From Streptomyces sp. NBC_01451 (GTDB taxonomy: Bacteria > Actinomycetota > Actinomycetes > Streptomycetales > Streptomycetaceae), in NCBI RefSeq assembly GCF_036227485.1, contig NZ_CP109479.1, positions 2,046,001 to 2,110,000 of the forward strand: 64,000 nucleotides of DNA. The letters run 5' to 3'. Numbering within the stretch: the stretch's first letter is position 1; each line of letters opens with the position of its first letter. The notes under the pieces are model-generated. The model was not told where the DNA came from. It saw nothing but the letters and a program-made list of their open reading frames with translations, and made no database searches. This document shows, in pieces, positions 8,400 through 17,181 of this stretch. The translations under genes and the position numbers were made by a program.

Positions 8400-10862
8400 A
8401 TGCTGGAGGCCACACCACTCACCGAGGGCTGGACCGTGCGGTACGAGGCGGGCGGACTGCCGGCCACCGTCCCCGGGTGCGTGCACACCGACCTGCTGGC
8501 GGCCGGGGTGATCCCGGACCCCTTCGTCGGCCGGAACGAGGCGGAGGTCGCCTGGGTGGGGCGCCGGGAGTGGACGTACGAGACACAGCTCGCGACCCCG
8601 TCTCCCGGTGGACGGCACGAGGTTCATGAGCAGACCGACCTGGTCTTCGACGGGCTCGACACCGCCGCCGAGATCCGGCTCGACGGTCAACTCCTGGGCC
8701 GGGTGCGGAACATGCACCGCTCGTACCGCTTCGACGTGACCGGCATGACCGGACGGCTGTCCGTGCGGTTCGCCTCCGCCTACGCCGAGGCCGAGGCCGT
8801 ACGGAAGCGGCTGGGTGAGCGGCCCGGCGCCTATGCCGAGCCCTACCAGTACATCCGGAAGATGGCCTGCTCCTTCGGCTGGGACTGGGGGCCGACCCTC
8901 GTCACCGCGGGGATCTGGCGGCCGGTGCGCCTGGAGCAGTGGTCGACGGCCAGGATCGCCCAGGTGCGCCCCGCGGTGACGGTCGACGAACACGGCCTGG
9001 GACACGTGGAGTTGGCGGTCGACGTCGAGCGCACCAGAGTCGAGGCCGGGCTGACCCTGGAGGCCCGGGTGCGCGGTCGCGGCCTCTCCGGTGTCGGCGA
9101 GGTCCTGGCCCGGGGCGAGGTCGACGGGGCCGGTGGTGCCGTACGGCTGGAAGTGCCGGACGTGGAGCTGTGGTGGCCCCGCGGGTACGGGCAACAGCCG
9201 CTGTACGAGGTTGAGTTGACGCTCCTTCACGGTGATGTCCCGCTGGACGGCTGGCGGCGGCGGGTCGGGTTCCGGACCGTCGGGCTCGACACGTCCTCCG
9301 ACGCCCACGGGAGCGGGTTCACCCTGGTCGTCAACGGGGAGCGCTTGTTCGCGCGGGGCGTCAACTGGATCCCGGACGACGTGTTCCCGTCCCGGATCAC
9401 CCCGGAGCGGTACCGGGAGCGGCTCGCGCAGGCGGCCGGTGCCGGTGTGGACCTCGTCCGGGTGTGGGGCGGCGGGATCTACGAGAGCGAGGACTTCTAC
9501 GACGTCTGCGACGAGTTGGGGCTGCTGGTCTGGCAGGACTTCCCCTTCGCGTGCGCCGCCTATCCCGAGGAACAGCCGCTGCGGGGCGAGGTGGAGGCGG
9601 AGGCCCGGGAGAACGTCGTACGGCTGATGCCGCACCCCTCGCTCGTGCTGTGGAACGGGAACAACGAGAACCTGTGGGGCTTCAGGGACTGGGGGTGGGA
9701 GCGGACTCTCGCCGGGGAGTCGTGGGGCGAGGGGTACTACCTGGGTGTACTGCCGCGCGTGGTGGCCGAGTTGGACCCCACCCGGCCCTACACGGCGGGC
9801 AGTCCCTGGTCCGGGTCCTGGGAGCGGCATCCGAACGATCCGGCGCACGGTACGCACCACTCGTGGGAGGTGTGGAACCGGGCGGACTACGCCGACTACC
9901 GGCGCGAAGTCCCGCGATTCGTGGCCGAGTTCGGGTGGCAGGCACCGCCGGCGTACGCCACGCTGCGGCGCGCGCTGCCCGGCGAGACACTCGCATCGGA
10001 CTCTCCGGGCATGCTGCACCACCAGAAGGCCGAGGACGGCAACGACAAGCTGGAGCGCGGGCTCGCCCCGCACTTCCCCCTGCCGGAGGGGGACTTCGAC
10101 CGGTGGCACTACCTCACCCAGCTCAACCAGGCCCGTGCCGTCGCCGCCGGGATCGAGCACTGGCGTGCGCACTGGCCGGTGTGCGCGGGGACCATCGTGT
10201 GGCAGCTCAACGACTGCTGGCCGGTGACGTCATGGGCGGCGGTCGACGGGGACGGGCGGGAGAAACCGCTGTACCACGAGCTGCGGCGGCTGTACGCGGA
10301 CCGGCTGCTCAGCCTTCAAGTGCGAGGAGCGGGTGTGGTGTTGGCCGTCGTCAACCAGGCGGCGGAGCCGTGGGCGGGGACGGTGGAGCTGCGGCGGATG
10401 TCCGTGGACGGAGGGGTGGTGGGTGAGCCGGTGCGGGTCCGGTTCGCGGCGGAGCGGCGGGCGGTCGCCGAGGTGCGGGTGCCGGGGGAACTCGTGCCGG
10501 TGGGGGCCAAGGAGTTCCTGGTCGCGGATGCCGACGTCGGCACGGAGGAGGCCGACGGGTCCGCCGGAGCCGGCGGGGAGGCGCTGCGGGCGCTGTACCT
10601 CCCCGTCCCCGACCGTGAAATCCCTTACCCCCGGCCCGAGTTCGACGTGCATGTCGCTCCGGGGGTGGTCACGGTGACGGCTCGTACCCTCGTACGGGAT
10701 CTGCTGCTGCAGGCGGACCGGCTGGACCCGGGAGCGCGGGCCGATCGCGGGCTGGTGACCCTGTTGCCCGGGGAACGGGTGACCATCGGGGTGCGTGGCT
10801 GGGAGACTCCGGATGCCGAGACCGCCCGATCGGCCCTGTACTGCGTGGAGCCCGCCAGATGA
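8400..10862 (+). CDS. GH2 beta-mannosidase
   Basis: The 820-aa enzyme hydrolyses terminal beta-D-mannose from mannosides and from manno-oligosaccharides. It has the GH2 layout of jelly-roll sugar-binding domain, Ig-like domain, TIM-barrel catalytic domain and C-terminal beta domains. The GWDWGP motif near residue 160 is typical of beta-mannosidases. The acid/base is Glu423 in NGNNENLWG and the nucleophile is Glu510 in AEFGWQAPPA. There is no signal peptide, so it acts in the cytosol on imported sugar. ATG 8400 is preferred over GTG 8394 because GGAG (8391-8394) is properly spaced for it. Its stop overlaps the LacI start (ATGA). Confidence 0.95.
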   Translation: MLEATPLTEGWTVRYEAGGLPATVPGCVHTDLLAAGVIPDPFVGRNEAEVAWVGRREWTYETQLATPSPGGRHEVHEQTDLVFDGLDTAAEIRLDGQLLGRVRNMHRSYRFDVTGMTGRLSVRFASAYAEAEAVRKRLGERPGAYAEPYQYIRKMACSFGWDWGPTLVTAGIWRPVRLEQWSTARIAQVRPAVTVDEHGLGHVELAVDVERTRVEAGLTLEARVRGRGLSGVGEVLARGEVDGAGGAVRLEVPDVELWWPRGYGQQPLYEVELTLLHGDVPLDGWRRRVGFRTVGLDTSSDAHGSGFTLVVNGERLFARGVNWIPDDVFPSRITPERYRERLAQAAGAGVDLVRVWGGGIYESEDFYDVCDELGLLVWQDFPFACAAYPEEQPLRGEVEAEARENVVRLMPHPSLVLWNGNNENLWGFRDWGWERTLAGESWGEGYYLGVLPRVVAELDPTRPYTAGSPWSGSWERHPNDPAHGTHHSWEVWNRADYADYRREVPRFVAEFGWQAPPAYATLRRALPGETLASDSPGMLHHQKAEDGNDKLERGLAPHFPLPEGDFDRWHYLTQLNQARAVAAGIEHWRAHWPVCAGTIVWQLNDCWPVTSWAAVDGDGREKPLYHELRRLYADRLLSLQVRGAGVVLAVVNQAAEPWAGTVELRRMSVDGGVVGEPVRVRFAAERRAVAEVRVPGELVPVGAKEFLVADADVGTEEADGSAGAGGEALRALYLPVPDREIPYPRPEFDVHVAPGVVTVTARTLVRDLLLQADRLDPGARADRGLVTLLPGERVTIGVRGWETPDAETARSALYCVEPAR

Positions 10863-11908
10863 CGGCATTGCCGACCCCCCGCGTCACCATCAAGGACGTC
10901 GCCGCGCGTGCGGGCGTGTCCAAGGGGGCCGTGTCCCTCGCCTTCAACCACAAGCCGGGGCTCGCCGAGGCGACCCGGGACCGGATCTTCACCGCCGCCC
11001 GTGAGCTGGGCTGGGAGCCGAACCTCACCGCGCGGTCGCTGGCCGGGGCCCGGGTGGACGTGGTGGGGCTGGCGATCTGCCGGCCGGCCCGGCTGCTCGG
11101 GCTCGAACCGTTCTACATGGACTTCATCTCGGGCGTGGAGAGCGTCCTGACCGAGCATTCGTGCTCGCTGCTGCTCAGGCTCGTACGGAATCTGGAGGAG
11201 GAGGTCGGGCTCCAGGAGTCCTGGTGGAAGGGGCGGCTCATCGGCGGGGCGATCCTGGTGGACCTCCGGGCGGACGATCCCCGGGTCCCGGCGGTCGAGC
11301 GGCTCGGGATGCCCGCGGTCGCGGTCGGGCATCCGTCGTTCACCGGCGGCCTCACCTCCGTGTGGACCGACGACGCCACGGCCGTGAGGGAGGCGGTGCG
11401 GTATCTCGCGGCGCTCGGGCACCGGCGGATCGCCCGGGTGGGGGGTGCGGCGGCACTCGGGCACACGAACATCCGTACGGCGGCGTTCGACGAGGCCGCG
11501 CGGGAGCTCGGTCTGGCCGGGGCGTCCCAGGTCTCGACCGACTACTCCGGCGACGCGGGGGCCCGGGCCACCCGGTCGCTGCTGTCCGCCGCGTCGGCGG
11601 ACCGGCCCACGGCGATCCTGTACGACAACGACATCATGGCGGTCGCGAGCCTGTCCGTGGCCGCGGAGATGGGACTGGGCGTGCCGGCCGACGTGTCGCT
11701 GCTGGCCTGGGACGACTCGCAGCTGTGCAGGTTGACGCGGCCCACGCTGTCGGCGATGAGCCATGATGTGCACGGGTTCGGGGCGGATGTCGCCCGGACG
11801 CTGTTCGGGGTGATCGCCGGGGACGTCGGCGGGTCGCATCCGGCGGCCACTCCCGTGCTCACTCCCCGGGGTTCCACCGCGCCGCCCAGGGGGTTCCCGC
11901 GCCCCTGA
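10859..11908 (+). CDS. LacI-family transcriptional regulator
   Basis: The 349-aa regulator has an N-terminal LacI helix-turn-helix (VTIKDVAARAGVSKGAVSLAFN, about 9-30, with the following hinge helix) and a periplasmic-binding-protein-like sensor domain. The start ATG overlaps the mannosidase stop (10859-10862), so the enzyme and regulator are translationally coupled. It most likely represses both divergent transcription units through the palindrome at 8310-8325 until a mannoside inducer binds. Operon structure and operator position support this, but binding is not shown. Confidence 0.94.
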   Translation: MTALPTPRVTIKDVAARAGVSKGAVSLAFNHKPGLAEATRDRIFTAARELGWEPNLTARSLAGARVDVVGLAICRPARLLGLEPFYMDFISGVESVLTEHSCSLLLRLVRNLEEEVGLQESWWKGRLIGGAILVDLRADDPRVPAVERLGMPAVAVGHPSFTGGLTSVWTDDATAVREAVRYLAALGHRRIARVGGAAALGHTNIRTAAFDEAARELGLAGASQVSTDYSGDAGARATRSLLSAASADRPTAILYDNDIMAVASLSVAAEMGLGVPADVSLLAWDDSQLCRLTRPTLSAMSHDVHGFGADVARTLFGVIAGDVGGSHPAATPVLTPRGSTAPPRGFPRP

Positions 11909-11977
11909 TGTAACCGGCGGTAACATATGAGCTGTGTGACGTTCACCGCTCCTCCCCCCAGGGGTGGGCAGCACGGT

Positions 11978-12014
11978 TACTCACAAGTAGCATGGGGCTG
12001 AGCGCCCGCTCAGC
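11978..12014 (+). promoter_or_regulatory. Palindromic elements in the fadAB promoter region
   Basis: Two dyads lie 50-90 bp before fadA: TACTCACAAGTA (11978-11989), and an 18-bp perfect palindrome with arms GCTGAGCG / CGCTCAGC (11997-12014). TetR-type regulators of fatty-acid genes commonly bind such dyads, but the cognate regulator is not in this window. Confidence 0.45.
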
Positions 12015-12063
12015 GGTTGCGTTTCGCAGCAGTGCCGTCCCGCACCTTTGGAGGAGAGCCATC

Positions 12064-13290
12064 GTGCCTCGTACCGTCAGGGATGTCGTCTTCGTCGACG
12101 GCGTCCGCACCCCGTTCGGCAAGGCGGGCCCGAAGGGCATCTACCACGAGACCCGCGCCGACGACCTCGTCGTGAAGGCCATCCGGGAGCTGCTGCGCCG
12201 CAACCCGGGTCTCGACCCCAAGCAGATCGACGAGGTCGCCATCGCCGCGACCACGCAGATCGGCGACCAGGGGCTGACCCTGGGCCGCACGGCGGGCATC
12301 CTCGCCGGGCTGCCGCAGTCCGTACCGGGTTACTCGATCGACCGGATGTGCGCGGGCGCGCTGACCGCCGTCACCACCGCCGCCGGTTCGATCGCCTTCG
12401 GCGCGTACGACGCCGTCATCGCCGGTGGCGTCGAGCACATGGGCCGTCACCCCATGGGCGAGGGCGTCGACCCGAACCCGCGGTTCGTGAGCGAGAAGCT
12501 CGTCGACGAGTCCGCCCTGTTCATGGGGATGACCGCCGAGAACCTGCACGACCGTTACCCGCACATCACCAAGCTGCGCGCCGACGAGTACGCCGTGCGC
12601 TCGCAGGAGAAGGCCGCCAAGGCGTACGCCAACGGCAAGATCCAGCAGGACCTGGTGCCCATCTCCGTACGGAACACCAACGCGGAGGTCGGCGAGACGG
12701 GCTTCGGCCTGGTCACCGCCGACGAGCCGATGCGGCCGGGGACCACCCTGGAGAACCTGAGCGGGCTGAAGACGCCGTTCCGGGTGCACGGGCGGGTCAC
12801 CGCGGGCAACGCGGCCGGTCTGAACGACGGTGCCACCGCGTCGATCATCGCGTCCGAGGACTTCGCGCGCGAGAACGACCTGCCCGTCAAGATGCGCCTC
12901 GTCTCGTACGCCTTCGTCGGCGTCGAGCCCGAGGTCATGGGCTACGGTCCGATCCCGGCGACCGAGAAGGCCCTCGCCAAGGCAGGCCTCGGCATCGGCG
13001 ACATCGGTCTGTTCGAGATCAACGAGGCCTTCGCCATCCAGGTCCTGGCCTTCCTCGACCACTACGGCATCGCGGACGACGACGCGCGCGTGAACCAGTA
13101 CGGCGGTGCCATCGCCTTCGGTCACCCGCTCGCCTCCTCGGGTGTGCGTCTGATGACGCAGCTGGCCCGTCAGTTCGAGGAGCAGCCGGAGGTCCGTTAC
13201 GGCCTCACCACCATGTGCGTCGGCTTCGGCATGGGCGCCACCGTCATCTGGGAGAACCCGAACCACAAGGACGCCGGAGGCGACAAGTGA
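12064..13290 (+). CDS. fadA: Acetyl-CoA C-acyltransferase (3-ketoacyl-CoA thiolase)
   Basis: The 408-aa thiolase catalyses the last step of beta-oxidation, cleaving 3-ketoacyl-CoA to acetyl-CoA and a shortened acyl-CoA. Motifs include the nucleophilic Cys96 in RMCAGALTAV, INEAFA, the His-containing GGAIAFGHPLASSG loop, and the second catalytic Cys in TTMCVGFGMG. The GTG at 12064 follows GGAGGAGA and begins the conserved RDVVFVDGVRTPFGK block. Its stop overlaps the fadB start (GTGA), so the two subunits of the fatty-acid oxidation complex are co-translated. Confidence 0.96.
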   Translation: MPRTVRDVVFVDGVRTPFGKAGPKGIYHETRADDLVVKAIRELLRRNPGLDPKQIDEVAIAATTQIGDQGLTLGRTAGILAGLPQSVPGYSIDRMCAGALTAVTTAAGSIAFGAYDAVIAGGVEHMGRHPMGEGVDPNPRFVSEKLVDESALFMGMTAENLHDRYPHITKLRADEYAVRSQEKAAKAYANGKIQQDLVPISVRNTNAEVGETGFGLVTADEPMRPGTTLENLSGLKTPFRVHGRVTAGNAAGLNDGATASIIASEDFARENDLPVKMRLVSYAFVGVEPEVMGYGPIPATEKALAKAGLGIGDIGLFEINEAFAIQVLAFLDHYGIADDDARVNQYGGAIAFGHPLASSGVRLMTQLARQFEEQPEVRYGLTTMCVGFGMGATVIWENPNHKDAGGDK

Positions 13291-15413
13291 GCACCACCGA
13301 ACTCCTCAAGGGCGCGGCCGAGCTGTTCCCCGACGAGGTCGTGACGTCCGCGCACGTACGCCACCTCGACCTGCCGTTCAACGCCGGCCGCTTCGCGCTG
13401 ATCACCCTCGACAACGGCTTCGACCACACCAAGCCGACCACCTTCGGCCCGGCCTCGCTGGCGAACCTGAGCATCGCCATCGACCAGGTCGAGAAGGAGG
13501 CGTCGGCCGGCGAGATCGTCGGTGTCGGCATCACCGGCAAGCCGTTCATCTTCGCGGTCGGCGCCGACCTCAAGGGCGTCGAGCTCCTGAAGAACCACTC
13601 CGACGCGCTCGCCATCGGCAAGGGCGGCCACGAGGTCTTCAAGCGGCTGGCCCAGATCGCCGTCCCGACCTTCGGCTACTACAACGGTGCCGCCATGGGT
13701 GGTGGCGTCGAGGTCGGTCTGCACTGCTCGTACCGGACCGTCTCCGCGGCCCTGCCGGCCTTCTCGCTGCCCGAGGTCTTCCTCGGTCTGGTCCCCGGCT
13801 GGGGCGGCTGCACGCTGCTGCCGAACCTGATCGGCGCCGACAAGGCCGTCACGGTGATCATCGAGAACTCGCTCAACCAGAACAAGCAGCTCAAGGGCGG
13901 GCAGGTCTACGACCTCGGGATCGCCGACGCGCTCTTCGAGGGCGCGGACTTCCTGGAGCAGTCGCTGCTGTGGACGGCCGCCGTCCTCAAGGGCGAGATC
14001 GTCGTCGAGCGCCCGGCGATCGACCGCGGCGAGGCCTGGGACCAGGCCGTCGCGCGCGGCCGGTCCGTCGCCGACAGCAAGGTGCACGGGGCCGCCCCGG
14101 CCGCCTACCGCGCGCTGGACATCATCGCCGCGGCCAAGGACGGCGACCTGCAGAAGGGGTACGACGCCGAGGACGTGGCGCTCGCCGACCTGATCATGGG
14201 CGGCGAACTGCGCTCCGGCATCTACGCCTTCAACCTGGTCCAGAAGCGCGGCAAGCGCCCCGCCGGCGCGCCGGACAAGTCGCTGGCCCGTCCGGTCACC
14301 AAGGTCGGTGTCGTCGGCGCCGGTCTGATGGCCTCGCAGCTCGCGCTGCTCTTCCTGCGCCGCCTTGAGGTGCCGGTCGTGCTGACCGACATCGACCAGG
14401 AGCGCGTCGACAAGGGTGTGGGCTACGTCCACTCCGAGATCGACAAGCTGCTGCTCAAGGGCCGCGTCAACCAGGACAAGGCCAACCGCCTGAAGGCCCT
14501 GGTCACCGGTGTGCTGGACAAGGCGGAGGGCTTCTCCGACGCCGACTTCATCATCGAGGCCGTCTTCGAGGAGATCGGCGTCAAGCAGCAGGTGTTCGCG
14601 GAGGTCGAGGCGGTCGCCCCGGCGCACGCGATCCTCGCGACGAACACGTCGTCCCTGTCGGTGACGGAGATGGCGTCCAAGCTCAAGAACCCCGAGCGGG
14701 TCGTGGGCTTCCACTTCTTCAACCCGGTCGCGATCCTCCCGCTGCTGGAGATCGTGCGCGGCGAGCAGACCGACGACGCCTCGCTGGCCACGGCGTTCGG
14801 TGTCGCCAAGAAGCTGAAGAAGACCGCGGTGCTGGTGAAGGACGCTCCGGCGTTCGTCGTGAACCGCATCCTCACCCGCTTCATGGGCGAGATCCAGAAC
14901 GTGATCGACGAGGGTACGTCGGTCGAGGTCGCGGAGAAGGCGGTCGAGCCGCTGGGCCTGCCGATGTCGCCGCTGGTGCTGCTGGAGCTGGTCGGTCCGG
15001 CGATCGGTCTGCACGTCTCGGAGACCCTCAACCGGGCGTTCCCGGACCGCTTCACGGTCTCGCCGAACCTCGCCGCCGTCGTCAAGGCCGGCAAGCGCGG
15101 CTTCTACGTGTACGACAGCGGGAAGCCCGAGCTGGACCCCGAGGTCGCCGCGCTGCTGAAGCAGGGTGACGTCGTCCTGAGCGAGGAGCAGGTGCGGGAC
15201 CGGGTGCTCGACGCGGTCGCCCAGGAGATCGGGCTCATGCTCGACGAGGGTGTCGTCGCCGAGGCCCAGGACATCGACCTGTGCCTGATCACCGGCGCGG
15301 GGTGGCCCTTCCACCTGGGCGGTGTCACGCCGTACCTGGACCGCGAGGGTGTCTCCGAGCGGGTGAACGGGAAGCGGTTCCTGGCCCAGGGCCTGGCGAG
15401 CGTCCCGGCGTAA
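13287..15413 (+). CDS. fadB: Fatty-acid oxidation complex alpha subunit (enoyl-CoA hydratase / 3-hydroxyacyl-CoA dehydrogenase)
   Basis: The 708-aa bifunctional protein hydrates enoyl-CoA and oxidises the resulting 3-hydroxyacyl-CoA with NAD. The N-terminal crotonase domain (about 1-300) contains the oxyanion-hole region YNGAAMGGGVEVGLH. The NAD-binding fold begins with VGVVGAGLMASQLA near residue 340, and the dehydrogenase signature VGFHFFNPV supplies the catalytic His. Duplicated C-terminal dehydrogenase domains follow. The GTG start overlaps the fadA stop, and a strong terminator lies 35 bp after the stop. Confidence 0.96.
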   Translation: MSTTELLKGAAELFPDEVVTSAHVRHLDLPFNAGRFALITLDNGFDHTKPTTFGPASLANLSIAIDQVEKEASAGEIVGVGITGKPFIFAVGADLKGVELLKNHSDALAIGKGGHEVFKRLAQIAVPTFGYYNGAAMGGGVEVGLHCSYRTVSAALPAFSLPEVFLGLVPGWGGCTLLPNLIGADKAVTVIIENSLNQNKQLKGGQVYDLGIADALFEGADFLEQSLLWTAAVLKGEIVVERPAIDRGEAWDQAVARGRSVADSKVHGAAPAAYRALDIIAAAKDGDLQKGYDAEDVALADLIMGGELRSGIYAFNLVQKRGKRPAGAPDKSLARPVTKVGVVGAGLMASQLALLFLRRLEVPVVLTDIDQERVDKGVGYVHSEIDKLLLKGRVNQDKANRLKALVTGVLDKAEGFSDADFIIEAVFEEIGVKQQVFAEVEAVAPAHAILATNTSSLSVTEMASKLKNPERVVGFHFFNPVAILPLLEIVRGEQTDDASLATAFGVAKKLKKTAVLVKDAPAFVVNRILTRFMGEIQNVIDEGTSVEVAEKAVEPLGLPMSPLVLLELVGPAIGLHVSETLNRAFPDRFTVSPNLAAVVKAGKRGFYVYDSGKPELDPEVAALLKQGDVVLSEEQVRDRVLDAVAQEIGLMLDEGVVAEAQDIDLCLITGAGWPFHLGGVTPYLDREGVSERVNGKRFLAQGLASVPA

Positions 15414-15447
15414 CGGAACATTCACGGCGGAACATTCCGCCGGGAGC

Positions 15448-15481
15448 GCGGGCCGCACGGTGACCTCACCGTGCGGCCCGC
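15448..15481 (+). terminator. Terminator of the fadAB operon
   Basis: A perfect 16-bp inverted repeat (15448-15463 with 15466-15481) with a 2-nt centre follows the fadB stop, and GCTTTGCC comes just after the stem. Confidence 0.85.
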
Positions 15482-15667
15482 CGCTTTGCCGCGCCATCGC
15501 GGGGCGCGGACCGCACCGGGCCTGTACGGACGTTTCCGTCTTGTGTTCTGTTCAGCTCCTGCGGATAACACCTCACCGATAGGATCTGCACAAGATCCGA
15601 CCATATGGATCACTCATACGACCATTTCGGTCCCAATGTCGTCCAACCATCCTGCGGAGGAACTTCC

Positions 15668-17113
15668 GTGTCGTCCAACCGCCGACAGCCCCGCCCCCGC
15701 AGCCGGGTCTGGCCCAAGATCAAGCTGCTGCTCCTCGTGGGCGCGGTCGTTGCCGGCGGTACGGCGCTCTATCCGCTGTGGCGAGCCGCGAATCCGGATC
15801 CGCCGGAGCTCACCGTCCGGTACCGGACCGACACGGCGGCCACGGCGGTGGCGGCCAGGCCGTCGCTGGAGGTCTTCAACGAGTCGAAGCAGTCGCTGCC
15901 CCTGAGCGAGGTGACGCTCCGGTACTACTTCACCGCGGACGGCGCCTCCGCGTACGCCTTCAACTGCGTCCAGGCCGCTGTCGGCTGCTCGAACATCGCC
16001 GGAACCATCGGCACACCGGACGAGCCCACCGACACCGCCGACCGGTACCTCGAAATCGCGTTCACGGCCGGGGCGGGTTCCCTGAAGCCGGGTGCGAACA
16101 GCGAGGGCATCGAAGTGCAGCTCTACCGCGTCGACCACAAGGAGCTGAAGCAGTCCAACGACCGCTCCTTCGACGACACGATGACGAGCTACAAGGAGTC
16201 GAAGAAGGTGACCGCGTACAAGCGCGGTGTCCTCGCCTGGGGCGAGGAACCGAACGGCGACAAGCCCAAGAGCGACAGCGCGGGGACGCCGTCGGCATCC
16301 GCCGCGGCCGGCCGGGCGCCGGTCGTCCCCGCCAAGGCCGTCTTCGACAACTTCAACTACCTCGGCCCCAAGGACCCGGCACTCTTCAAGCACGGCTGGC
16401 TGGTCCGCACCAGCAAGGGCGGCCCGGGAATCGACGACACCTGGTCGGCGGACGGCGTCAGCTTCCCCACCGAGGCGAACGCCCAGGGCCACGGCCAGGT
16501 GCTCCAGCTGCGCGCCACCACGGACGGCACCAAGGCCGGTACGAAGCAGGCGAGCCTCGGGACCGCCGCCACCGAGTTCCGCGAAGGCACGTACGCGGCC
16601 CGGATCCACTTCAGCGACAAGCCGACCGAGGGCGAGAACGGCGACCACGTCAACCAGACCTTCTACACGATCGGCGGCAGCGGCACCAAGTACAGCGAAC
16701 TGGACAACGAGTACATGCCGAACGGCGGCTGGGGCGCGCCCGGCCCCAAGCTCGACACCACCAGCTGGTACAGCGTCGAGGCCGGGGACCGGGTCACCAC
16801 CAAGACCGAGGAGAGCCTCGCCGGGTGGCACACCATGCTGATCACGGTCGCCGACGACGTGGTCACCTACCGCATGGACGGCCGGAAGCTGTTCACCAGC
16901 ACCGGCAAGTACGTCCCTCGCGCCGGTATGTCGGTGAACTTCAACACCTGGTTCGTGGACCTGCCGTTCAAGGGCGACCGCACCTGGGACATGAAGGTCG
17001 ACTGGCTGTACTACAACGCCGGCGCCACCCTCTCGCAGAAGCAGGTCGAAACGGCGGTGAAGGGCTTCAGCGACAGCGGCATGAACTACTTCGACACGGT
17101 CGCCAAGCCCTGA
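15668..17113 (+). CDS. Membrane-anchored CBM3 / GH16-like protein
   Basis: The 481-aa protein has a basic N-terminus and one membrane anchor (about 19-36, KLLLLVGAVVAGGTALYPLW), so most of it faces outward. Residues about 45-195 match a family 3 carbohydrate-binding module, with the expected SEVTLRYYFT and AVGCSNI blocks; these modules bind cellulose or related beta-glucans. A Ser/Ala/Gly linker leads to a C-terminal beta-jelly-roll of GH16 type containing SELDNEYM, which fits the ExDxE active-site motif (Glu344, Asp346, Glu348). It may cleave or remodel a beta-linked polysaccharide at the cell surface. The GTG start is fixed by GGAGG at 15656-15660. It precedes a deacetylase gene in the same direction. 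Confidence 0.82.
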   Translation: MSSNRRQPRPRSRVWPKIKLLLLVGAVVAGGTALYPLWRAANPDPPELTVRYRTDTAATAVAARPSLEVFNESKQSLPLSEVTLRYYFTADGASAYAFNCVQAAVGCSNIAGTIGTPDEPTDTADRYLEIAFTAGAGSLKPGANSEGIEVQLYRVDHKELKQSNDRSFDDTMTSYKESKKVTAYKRGVLAWGEEPNGDKPKSDSAGTPSASAAAGRAPVVPAKAVFDNFNYLGPKDPALFKHGWLVRTSKGGPGIDDTWSADGVSFPTEANAQGHGQVLQLRATTDGTKAGTKQASLGTAATEFREGTYAARIHFSDKPTEGENGDHVNQTFYTIGGSGTKYSELDNEYMPNGGWGAPGPKLDTTSWYSVEAGDRVTTKTEESLAGWHTMLITVADDVVTYRMDGRKLFTSTGKYVPRAGMSVNFNTWFVDLPFKGDRTWDMKVDWLYYNAGATLSQKQVETAVKGFSDSGMNYFDTVAKP

Positions 17114-17181
17114 CCCCCGGGTCCGTCCACCGCGGTCCACAGCCGCACACACGCACAGGCGCACACACGCAGGAGCCCCCG

